A stretch of DNA of 64,000 nucleotides from Desulfoluna spongiiphila (GTDB taxonomy: Bacteria > Desulfobacterota > Desulfobacteria > Desulfobacterales > Desulfolunaceae), in contig NZ_FMUX01000002.1 of the NCBI RefSeq assembly GCF_900101345.1, positions 480,786 through 544,785 on the forward strand, in the 5' to 3' direction. Positions 53,489-61,305 of this stretch are shown in pieces. Made by a program: the position numbers and the translations under genes. The notes under the pieces are model-generated. The model made no database searches. It saw nothing but the letters and a program-made list of their open reading frames with translations, and was not told where the DNA came from. Every line of letters starts with the position of its first letter. The first letter of the stretch is position 1.

Positions 53489-54556
53489 ATGCCTTCACTC
53501 GATTTTGAAAAAGAAAAAAAAGCCTTCAGAGCATATTACGACCAGAATTTTCTGATACTCGATGAGGCAAGAAAATCATTTGCCACGTTGGTAAAAGCCC
53601 TGATAACAAACGAGTCTTCCCTCACGGGTTCAACCGTCTACGGGCGTGTGAAACATAAAGAAGAGTGCATTAAGAAATTTTCGCGTAAATATCGTTCCAA
53701 GCTCGAAGAAACAGAAACGCCCTATGAAATAAAAGAATACATAACGGATTTGATAGGGTTAAGGGTGGTGTGTCTGTATCAAGACGATATAGAAAAATTA
53801 TCAGACATGCTCAATGAACACTTCGATGTGATTGACGTGACGGATAAAATCGCTGAATTGGAGAGTACTGAAGACTCTTTTGGCTACAAAGGGCTTCACG
53901 TGGATTTACGGTTAAACGAGGACAGGCGAAACCTTCCTGAATACAAACCGTACAGTGAATTTAATTTTGAAATTCAAATACGAACCATTATCCAGGATTC
54001 CTGGAGTGCCCTTGACCACAAAATCAAATACAAAAAATCAATTCCGCAGCATCTTAAAAGACGAATCAATGTTCTCTCTGCCCTTTTCGAATTGGCAGAC
54101 AGTGAATTCCGAGAGATAAGGGACGCCACCCTTGCCGAGATTGAAAAGGCCAGTAAGGAAGACATCCCTTCCCCCACGTCTGATGCCGAACCTGAACAAA
54201 AAGCGAAAAAGAACAAAAATGTCTATGAACTCAACGCGTTCAACTTTCTTAGGATCAGCGGTCATTTTTTCAGTAACTACGAGTTTGAAACCCATAAAGT
54301 GGATGGGTTTGTGCAAAATGTCCATGAGTTGTGTCCGGGGATAACGCGGGCGAAATTTCATAAGCTGATAAACAAAAATATTACCAAAGTAAAAGCCTAC
54401 AACGATTATTCTATAAAAAAGAACCAGACCGAAGGGTTTAATCCCTATTCCGTCATTCGGCATTGCCTGTATCTGGGAAACAAAACAACCTTTCGAAGGG
54501 TCCTTGCAAACGCTGCCAGAAAATCCTTTGACGAATGGCTTGACGCGAATCCATAA
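53489..54556 (+). CDS. RelA/SpoT-domain alarmone synthetase-like protein (possible toxSAS)
   Basis: 355 residues. The synthetase core spans about residues 40-210: YGRVKHKEECIKKFSRKY, ITDLIGLRVVCLY, GYKGLHVDLRL and EIQIRTIIQDSWSALDHK. No HD hydrolase, TGS or ACT domain is present, so it is a short single-domain synthetase with a helical C-terminal extension of roughly 100 residues. AAGGA is about 7 bases before ATG 53489. The gene is clearly A+T-richer than the hydrogenase or ribose genes and sits among orphan genes, suggesting acquisition. Small alarmone synthetases with C-terminal extensions include fused toxin-antitoxin phage-defence proteins; whether this is one is open. Confidence 0.85.
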   Translation: MPSLDFEKEKKAFRAYYDQNFLILDEARKSFATLVKALITNESSLTGSTVYGRVKHKEECIKKFSRKYRSKLEETETPYEIKEYITDLIGLRVVCLYQDDIEKLSDMLNEHFDVIDVTDKIAELESTEDSFGYKGLHVDLRLNEDRRNLPEYKPYSEFNFEIQIRTIIQDSWSALDHKIKYKKSIPQHLKRRINVLSALFELADSEFREIRDATLAEIEKASKEDIPSPTSDAEPEQKAKKNKNVYELNAFNFLRISGHFFSNYEFETHKVDGFVQNVHELCPGITRAKFHKLINKNITKVKAYNDYSIKKNQTEGFNPYSVIRHCLYLGNKTTFRRVLANAARKSFDEWLDANP

Positions 54557-54578
54557 AGAGCAAAGGGCCTGCCCACCA

Positions 54579-54602
54579 AATGATGTAATCCATTACATCA
54601 TT
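54579..54602. other. Perfect 11-bp-arm palindrome after RelA/SpoT gene
   Basis: AATGATGTAAT, CC, ATTACATCATT. It is not followed by a T-run, so an operator or cruciform is more likely than a terminator. It lies 22 bp after the stop codon at 54556. Confidence 0.6.
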
Positions 54603-54723
54603 CCTGCCATGCTATAACCTGAATTCCCTAAACCTGCCCGTAATGTTCCATATGTGGTGCAAGCGTTTTGCTTGATTCGCTACATGTTGGTGGTATGTTT
54701 TTTGCTAATCTGGCGGTCAATAC

Positions 54724-54805
54724 AAGAAAAAGCCAAACCCGATGTGAGTCGGGGACGGAAAGCCCACGGGTCTCATGGGGAGATGGCCGGGTTGCTCTTG
54801 CCGCA
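54724..54805 (+). ncRNA. GEMM-I riboswitch candidate (c-di-GMP or cGAMP)
   Basis: The sequence AGCCAAACCCGATG, GTCGGGGACGGAAAGCCC, ACGGGTCTC, GGAGATGGCCGGGTTGCT follows the GEMM-I order: GCAAACC-like helix start, GGGACGCAAAGCC core (here GACGGAAAGCC), GGGTCT and AGCCGGGTTGCC-like tetraloop receptor/3' strand. It lies in the leader of the PEP-CTERM gene, about 20 nt before its start. The ligand-specifying base cannot be assigned confidently by eye. Confidence 0.75.
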
Positions 54806-54825
54806 AAAGCAAAGGACTGCAGAAA

Positions 54826-55353
54826 ATGAGAAAAATTTTATGTATGTTATGCTTTTTGGTGTTTGCTTTGGCCGGTCCTCTGGGGGCGACAACCATCGAC
54901 CCCACCCAAGGCTGGACCGGGTATTTTGCCTGGACCGGTGGGTTGGGCCAGATCGACAGTATCGACCAGGATTCGAGTCAGGACGAGTGGTCTATTACCG
55001 TGGCCGAAGATTCCAGCATGGCTGTGGCCACAGCCTGGGATGCGTTTGCACCCGGCGATGAGTTCGCTTTTTATGTTGATGGTGCCGAGGTGGCCTGGGA
55101 CGAGACCTATGTGGACGGAAGCGGGTATTTCCATGGTCTGTACAACGACCTGTTCCTTACCGCCGGTACCCACACACTGACGTTCTTCGTGACGGCAATG
55201 GCTGACGGCTTTGACTATGGCGGGGCCTATGCGGAGTTTTCTGCTGTTGAGCCCGTTTCCGGTGCGCCCGTTCCCGAGCCCGCAACGTTCTTTCTGCTTG
55301 CCATTGGGCTTCTTGGGGTTATGGGTTTAAGAAAAAAGAGCATGATGAAATAA
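54826..55353 (+). CDS. PEP-CTERM-sorted exported protein
   Basis: 175 residues. Signal peptide MRKILCMLCFLVFALAGPLGA, an acidic mature domain of predicted beta-sandwich type, then the PEP-CTERM signal: GAPVPEPATFFLLAIGLLGVMGLRKKS (seen as VPEP, a hydrophobic helix and a basic tail). Such proteins are cut by an exosortase and exported with exopolysaccharide. AAAGGA precedes ATG 54826. The gene stands alone behind the riboswitch and is closed by a terminator. No exosortase is in the window. Confidence 0.92.
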   Translation: MRKILCMLCFLVFALAGPLGATTIDPTQGWTGYFAWTGGLGQIDSIDQDSSQDEWSITVAEDSSMAVATAWDAFAPGDEFAFYVDGAEVAWDETYVDGSGYFHGLYNDLFLTAGTHTLTFFVTAMADGFDYGGAYAEFSAVEPVSGAPVPEPATFFLLAIGLLGVMGLRKKSMMK

Positions 55354-55373
55354 GCAATATCTGTGTACAGCCG

Positions 55374-55413
55374 AAGGGCAGGCGATGTGTTTGTTTCGCC
55401 TGCCCTTTTGTTT
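55374..55413 (+). terminator. Intrinsic terminator after PEP-CTERM gene
   Basis: AAGGGCAGGCGA (55374-55385) pairs with TCGCCTGCCCTT (55396-55407), followed by TTGTTT. It also faces the convergent autotransporter gene. Confidence 0.88.
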
Positions 55414-55441
55414 GGGTCGTGTCTACGGTATCGGGATAAGG

Positions 55442-58441
55442 CTATAGTTGGATGTTGATGCCCAGGCTCACGGAGGCGTCATACCCGTCATCCCGAAACA
55501 CCCGGTCATACCTGGCCACGAAGGAATGGCGTCCATCGATGTGCATCGTTGCCGATGCGCCGATACGCACCCGGTTGTCGTCAGGTTCCAGTGCATTGAG
55601 GGACCAGTGCTCCGAAGGCATGGCCGCAAAGGCCGCAGTCACTTCTCCGCCGGGATCGAGCTGTTCATATTGCCAGCCGCACCATGCCTCTGGATGGAAG
55701 ACTATGTGGTCATCAAGATGCAAGAGGATACCTGCTTTCAGATTTAATTCATGGACGAGGGAGTCGCTGGTATCGGTGTCCACCATCAGGTGTGCCCCTG
55801 AGGGGTCCTCATCTTCGGTGTAGTGGGAATCCGAGACCCTCGTGTACGTCAGGATGTAGCTGGGCGTGAGGGTCATCTTGTTTCCAAAGACCATGTCACA
55901 GCCAATGCGGTTGAGCCAGCTGAAGTCATGGGCCGTTCGATCGCCGGTGATTCGGGTGTCGAGAAACCCGATGTCGCGCCATGTGTCTATATTGTGCACG
56001 CCGAAGGTTGCTGCGGTGTCAAAGAAGAAGATGTCTTTGGAGATGCTGGCGTAGGGACCGAATCGATACATCTCGTCCTCGCTGCTTCCGCCGCCACCAT
56101 CAAGGTCGCTGTCCCCTTTGGCATATCCCAGCAGAAGGCCGATGCGTGCCTGTGGGGACAGGGTGTACTCTCCCCCGCAAAGGAGGCCGTGCCAGTCATA
56201 GTCGTAGCCGACAAGGCCCTGTTCCCCATCCTGGTCTCCAAATCCGCCGTACAGCCCTGCGAAGGCCCGCCATCCCGTAGTGGGGATTGGGGCCATGTTG
56301 TTTTCCGTGCCTGCCCCAGGGCGTGTGTCTGCTTCGTCGTTGCCCCCCGGGAAAGCCGGTATGCGAAAGGTATCGAACAGGTATCCCATGGCCATGTTGG
56401 TGTGCTGAACACCGGCATGGATCAATGCCGTGGTGTTGGTGACGGGTTGTAGCTCGATCATGGCCTGGCTCACGTCCGATGTTGTGGGGAGCATGGCCAA
56501 CCCTTGATACACGCCCTGCAGTTCCGCAGAGTGGCTGGTGTAGGTATTGTCGAGGATTGTTGCGAAGGGGAGGTGTGCCGGGGCCATGGCCGCTGCAATG
56601 GCTGCGAATTGCGTATCACCGGTGGTGACGGTGAGTGTGTTGTTCTCGACTGAAAAAATGAAATCGAAGATCCCGGAGTTATCCGAAAATGTCACGTCCC
56701 CTTCTGCCAGGGTCAGTGTACCGGCTTGAATCAACTCGTAGTCGGTGTTGGGTACCCCGCCCGCAGCGTCCACCGAGACCGTGGCCCCGGTAAAATCAGC
56801 CGTGCTGGCAACCGTGATGCTGGACGTGTTGCCGTCGGGTGCGATCCCCACCGCTGCCGTGTCCTTTGCAGAGACAACAAGATCGCCGTTTGCAATGACC
56901 AGCGCGCCGTCTGCCCGGATGCTGCCGCCGTTGCCCCCGGTTGTCCAGGTGGTACCCTTGAGGTCCATCGTACCCGAGCCCCGTACCATCCCGCCGGCTC
57001 CCAGAGAGCCAAACCCGTTGTCCGAAAGAAAGGTTCCGCCCTGAAGTGTGAGGGTGCCGTCAAGGGTCGGAGCCGCCCCGCTGTGCGTGTGGGTGCCCGA
57101 AAGGGTGTATACACTGCCGGTCCCCACATGAATGTCTCCATCTGTGGTGATGGCTTTGGAGACGTTCAAGGTGGCCGCGGCTCCGCTGATCCGTGCAATG
57201 TCGGTTTCGGTCACCTCACCGGCAAAGAGGGTGAGCGGGGCAAAGGTGTCTCCCCCCACATTGATGGTGTGAAACGCGTTGGTGTCCCCGTCAAGGGTGG
57301 TGGTGCCGCCTGCAAAATAGCCGTCCCAGCTGCCGGAAGAGTCCGATGTGATGCTGTCCGTCACGGTCAGGGCAAACCCGTGGTCGGCCTGGGTGAGGAT
57401 GGCTTGACCTGTGCTGTCTTTGGCATACCCGAAGGTGAGGTATGAGGTGGCGTTGTCGTCTGAGTCGGCATTGTGGATGCCGCCGGTGAGGCTCGCGCCG
57501 CTGAGGAGGTGATAGATGTTGCTTTCACCGGAGTAACCGGCTTGCCCGGAGTGGATGGCATGGGCGTTGATGCCGGTGGCTGAGATGCTCCCTGAAATAT
57601 GGGAAATGTTGCCTTCAAGGTAGGCATAGATTCCGTGGGAAGACTCCCCTGTGCTTTCAAGGGCACCGGTGACGGTGAGGGTGCTGTGGGACCCGACCTC
57701 CAGGCCATCCGACCCCAGGCCGGTTGTCGTGATGGAACCGGAGACGAACAGGGCGTTTTCGTTCCCTTCGCTGAAATCGATGCCGTCGGAAGTATCGCCG
57801 GTTGTGTGGATGGTCCCTGAAAAGCGGACCAGGTTGTTTGAGGCGGTTCCCCCCCAGATGCCGTCGGAGCTGTTTAGCACCGTGGAAAAGTCACCGGTGG
57901 CGGTGATGTCGTTGTTGTTGGCCCTGACAATAATGCAGTCGCTACCGTTTTTTGTGGTCTGAATGGTGCCCGAAGCAGTGACCAGGTTATTTGAGCCGAC
58001 TTCGACAGCTCCGTTTGATGCCTGTGTCGATACCAGGGATCCTGCTTGCAGATTAAGAATGTTGGAAGCCCCCTGTGATAAGGAACCACCCCCTGCAAGG
58101 CCGATTTTTGTGTCGTCGGTGAGGGTTCCATAGAGTCTGATTGTCTGTATGTTGTTTACCGTTTCCGAGGCAGTGACCGAGGCATTGCTTTCAACGGTGA
58201 TGACATTGCCTCCTTGATTGGTAGTACTGCCGTTGATGGCGGGGATACCAAGCGCATCACTGCTTACCGAACCCCCGCTTTTGACGATGATGTTCTGGGT
58301 TTCTGTAAGGGTCTGGGGCCCGGCGTCACCCGTTATGGTGATGTCTGCTGCCGATGCGCTTCCTGCAGCCAGCATGATGATACCCAGCACTATGCTGACG
58401 CATTGAACGAAATCGACCTTGCTTTTTGTTGATGTCCTCAT
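55442..58441 (-). CDS. Autotransporter (type Va), second
   Basis: 999 residues. The signal region is long (KVDFVQCVSIVLGIIMLAAGSASA). The passenger is made of short beta-helix repeats rich in G, N, T and S (for example SGTIHTTGDTSDGIDFSEG, SGSISATGINAHAIHSG) and a linker with GTYNAI-like strands. The C-terminal roughly 280 residues form the barrel (WRAFAGLYGGFGDQDGEQG, FVARYDRVFRDDGYD) and end in ...NIQL. GGGGAG is about 10 bases before the ATG. It differs from the autotransporter at 2580 in barrel and passenger, so they are paralogues of distant origin, not a recent duplication. Confidence 0.9.
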   Translation of the reverse strand: MRTSTKSKVDFVQCVSIVLGIIMLAAGSASAADITITGDAGPQTLTETQNIIVKSGGSVSSDALGIPAINGSTTNQGGNVITVESNASVTASETVNNIQTIRLYGTLTDDTKIGLAGGGSLSQGASNILNLQAGSLVSTQASNGAVEVGSNNLVTASGTIQTTKNGSDCIIVRANNNDITATGDFSTVLNSSDGIWGGTASNNLVRFSGTIHTTGDTSDGIDFSEGNENALFVSGSITTTGLGSDGLEVGSHSTLTVTGALESTGESSHGIYAYLEGNISHISGSISATGINAHAIHSGQAGYSGESNIYHLLSGASLTGGIHNADSDDNATSYLTFGYAKDSTGQAILTQADHGFALTVTDSITSDSSGSWDGYFAGGTTTLDGDTNAFHTINVGGDTFAPLTLFAGEVTETDIARISGAAATLNVSKAITTDGDIHVGTGSVYTLSGTHTHSGAAPTLDGTLTLQGGTFLSDNGFGSLGAGGMVRGSGTMDLKGTTWTTGGNGGSIRADGALVIANGDLVVSAKDTAAVGIAPDGNTSSITVASTADFTGATVSVDAAGGVPNTDYELIQAGTLTLAEGDVTFSDNSGIFDFIFSVENNTLTVTTGDTQFAAIAAAMAPAHLPFATILDNTYTSHSAELQGVYQGLAMLPTTSDVSQAMIELQPVTNTTALIHAGVQHTNMAMGYLFDTFRIPAFPGGNDEADTRPGAGTENNMAPIPTTGWRAFAGLYGGFGDQDGEQGLVGYDYDWHGLLCGGEYTLSPQARIGLLLGYAKGDSDLDGGGGSSEDEMYRFGPYASISKDIFFFDTAATFGVHNIDTWRDIGFLDTRITGDRTAHDFSWLNRIGCDMVFGNKMTLTPSYILTYTRVSDSHYTEDEDPSGAHLMVDTDTSDSLVHELNLKAGILLHLDDHIVFHPEAWCGWQYEQLDPGGEVTAAFAAMPSEHWSLNALEPDDNRVRIGASATMHIDGRHSFVARYDRVFRDDGYDASVSLGINIQL

Positions 58442-59201
58442 TTATTGACCGCTCCCCGGCAGTTACATTGTCTGTCAGAACAAAAAGTATTTCGCCATGT
58501 AAGTACATACCTTTCCCCCCTTGTTACGCACTGAGGTGCAAAACCTTTGGGAGGTTCGGCCCAAGGCAACATGACGTGAAATGATGTCAGGCAACCGGCG
58601 AGCACGTCTCGGCTTGCAAGCGGACCACGATGTTCATGCGGGTGTTATTTTTGCCCTCGTTAGTATCGAAACGTGAAGAAGTGATTCTTATAGGTTCGAA
58701 ATCTAACCGCGTTTGCACCCTGATCCGGTATAAAGATCGTTTGTCATTGTAAGATATTTCTGCATATCTCATATTTTAAATATAATAAATAGAAATGAGG
58801 GCGATGAGGTCACATTGTCATGTGTCTTCAGCTTTTCGTAGAGATGGATTTAGTGAATATGAAAATTAGGCGGGTATTATAGGGAGGGAGCAAAAACAAA
58901 AAGAGGGGAGGTCGGAGCCCCCCCCCTCATTCTGTTTGGATATGGTTTTGACGTGAATATTTCACGAGTCGGGTGCGCTTATAAGCAAGGCCTCAGAGTT
59001 GCAGGCGTAACCGCTTACCTCCGATCTCTGATAACGCAGCAGAGGAATGCATCCGGATCGCCACAAGGGTGAGGGAATCGAAGCGAAACCCTTGAATTAC
59101 TTTTTTTTGAAATGTCCGGGCTAAGGCTGCGCGTAAAAATGGGGGGACACCTTCCTGCTGAATCGGAAGAGGACTTCCTTGGGTGTGTCCCTTTTTTTCC
59201 T
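58442..59201. other. Intergenic region, 760 bp
   Basis: No gene supported. The autotransporter leader lies at the left, and a recurrent motif ATATTTCACGAGTCG (58952-58966) also occurs at 53221-53235. The CACAAGGGTGAGGGAATCG stretch near 59061 is one of three related short repeats. Confidence 0.5.
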
Positions 59202-59981
59202 TTAGCTTGCCGATCCCCTGGTAAGGAGGATCATGTGCAGCAGTTGTTTCTTTTGGGGCGTGGTCAGGACATCCTTGGATTTCAATTTGTACTTGACCTT
59301 GTTGTCGATGAGCTTGGTCCCCAGGTCGGTGATGTCCAGAAGGATCTTGTCCACCTTATCACTGTTGACCTCTTCATTTATCAACTCGGCTCCGAGGTCA
59401 ATGACCTTGATCTGGATATCCCGCTCAATTTTCAATTCATTGACCATCATCTGGGTTCTGTTTCGGATGATCTCTTTGACTTGCTTGTCGGTGAGGCCCA
59501 GCAGGTCGATGAGGTCATCCAGGCGCACCTGGGAAGGAAAGGCCCGGTCTGAATAATGATCCTCGAATTCCAGGCTGTGAACCAGGCGGAATCGCTGGTC
59601 CTCGGTGAGGACGTTTTTGACCTTAAGGATATACTCCACCTTGGTTCGGATCATTTTGCCGTAGAGTTTGCTGATGTCGGTGACCAGTCTGTTGACGTTT
59701 CTTGCTGTTTTTTTCTCCTGACGGCTTGTGGTTACCTGTTCCTCCTGGCGAAGCACGGTGGTGAGCTCCGAGAACTTGGCCTCGATTTCCGTCATCATTT
59801 CATGCTTTTTGATGATGTACTCTTCAATGGTGTCCTCAATGAGCTCCATCTGCTCTGGAGTGAGGTTGAACGAATCCAGGGGCAGGAGCTCGCTTTCTGC
59901 CGCAACTCCCGAGGTTGAGCTCACAAAGAAAAAAATCAACAGGGCCAGGGTTCGTACACAACTTTTTTTGAGTAACGTCAT
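59202..59981 (-). CDS. Periplasmic LTxxQ-motif protein (CpxP/Spy-like)
   Basis: 259 residues. Signal peptide MTLLKKSCVRTLALLIFFFV ending near VAA. The mature protein is almost entirely charged helix and contains LTPEQ, LTEDQ and LTTPQ, the LTxxQ motif of CpxP/Spy/ZraP-type periplasmic chaperones, in three copies. These are usually about 160 residues with two motifs, so this one may be a duplicated form. AAAGGAAAG lies before ATG 59981. Likely role: envelope stress chaperone or metal-binding protein; which is not certain. Confidence 0.78.
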   Translation of the reverse strand: MTLLKKSCVRTLALLIFFFVSSTSGVAAESELLPLDSFNLTPEQMELIEDTIEEYIIKKHEMMTEIEAKFSELTTVLRQEEQVTTSRQEKKTARNVNRLVTDISKLYGKMIRTKVEYILKVKNVLTEDQRFRLVHSLEFEDHYSDRAFPSQVRLDDLIDLLGLTDKQVKEIIRNRTQMMVNELKIERDIQIKVIDLGAELINEEVNSDKVDKILLDITDLGTKLIDNKVKYKLKSKDVLTTPQKKQLLHMILLTRGSAS

Positions 59982-60289
59982 GGCGCTTTCCTTTTTCAAT
60001 GAATGAAGGTTAGGGAATCCGCAATCATAAAACGGGGGCATGACAGATTCAGTGCATGCCGGAAACAGGCTGGTATGGCTGTGAAAAGGCTGGCAGGGCG
60101 TGCAGATCGGCTCCTGCCGGGCATGGGCCCTTGTTGGGTGAGTCTCAGGACGGTGCGGGCGGAAAGGTCAGGGACCGCCCTTGTCCCGGACCCCGGGAAG
60201 GGGCGGAAAAGGCGGGCGGTGTGGGTATAATTGATCCAAAGTATACGGAATTTGGACGCGCTTAGCAACTGTGTAGCGTCAAGGTCGGC

Positions 60290-60772
60290 TTATTCCCGAC
60301 CACCGGGGCCCGGGGCGGCCTTGCCGGAGAGGTGAGCGATGTCCACGGCCACCACCGTGGTCTTGTCCCAGGCGTTATTGATGTAGGTCTCCCCGGCGGG
60401 GATATGGTCGGGGCAGAGCCTTCGGACAAGGGTCAGGAGCCCCTCTTTTTTCTCGTCTCCCTCCAGGATACGGGCCGTGCCGAAGGCCACGACGCTCTGG
60501 AACCGGGTGGTGAATTTTTCCGGCACGATATCGGCCTGGGCCACCACGCAGAAGGAGACCCGGGAGCAATGGGCGATGTTGTCCAGTTTGTGCCCGGACG
60601 GGGCGCAATGAAAAATGATCCGCCCGTCATGGAACACATAGTTCAAGGGAATCCCGTACGGGGTGCCGTCTTCACCCACAGTGGAGAGGATGCCGTAATC
60701 TCCGGCCTCAAGAATCGCCTGGGTGCCCTCGTCGCTTAATCTCTTTTTCCCACGTTTCATTTCTCTGAACAT
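60290..60772 (-). CDS. PNPOx/NimA-like flavin-binding-fold protein
   Basis: 160 residues, split-barrel fold of the pyridoxamine 5'-phosphate oxidase-like group. Motifs are GDYGILSTVGEDGTPYGIPLNYV, IIFHCAPSGHKLDNI, RVSFCVVA and a C-terminal AGETYINNAWDKTTVVAVDI. These resemble nitroimidazole-resistance (NimA) family proteins, which bind FMN or haem. AAGGA is about 8 bases before ATG 60772. No operon partner. Substrate unknown. Confidence 0.85.
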   Translation of the reverse strand: MFREMKRGKKRLSDEGTQAILEAGDYGILSTVGEDGTPYGIPLNYVFHDGRIIFHCAPSGHKLDNIAHCSRVSFCVVAQADIVPEKFTTRFQSVVAFGTARILEGDEKKEGLLTLVRRLCPDHIPAGETYINNAWDKTTVVAVDIAHLSGKAAPGPGGRE

Positions 60773-61305
60773 CTGATCGTCCTTATGGTTTTTTGTGTCT
60801 GGACTCCCGTCCCCATGGGGCGGGAATCTGCGTCGTTTCTTTTTCCGGGTAATGGAAAGCATACACCGACTTTGTTCCTGCCAAAAGGTCTATGGTGAAA
60901 AAAAGGAGGGGCTTGGGTGGCAGGAATAGAAAAGTGAAAGCACATGCTGCCTGTTCCCTGGCCTCAAAAAAGAGATGTGAAGACGACGATGGGTGGACTG
61001 GGCTCGCCCGAGGGGTGAGGAAATCGGACATGACATGTTGTCAGGTGTGTTGCTTGATTATCGGTTTACTTGTTCGCGATACTAAATAAAGGTCGCGATA
61101 TATCCCCTCGGGAGGAGCTGCTAAAATACTACCCTGTATTTTTTTGAATGCATAAGGATATCACTCGTTCAGGTGCTTTTTTGAATTGTTTTATTCCGAT
61201 CTATCAGGATGTTGTCGTTTGACCTTGTTCGCGGTTTTGCATATGTTGTGGTATCTCAAGCAAAGACTTCTCACTTTATCGCGACATCGACTCCAGGAGC
61301 CGTAT
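60773..61305. other. Intergenic region, about 530 bp
   Basis: No gene recognised. It includes the third copy of the short motif (CGAGGGGTGAGGAAATCGG at 61008) and an A+T-rich stretch with possible promoter elements near 61120-61230 for the lipoprotein gene. Confidence 0.45.
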
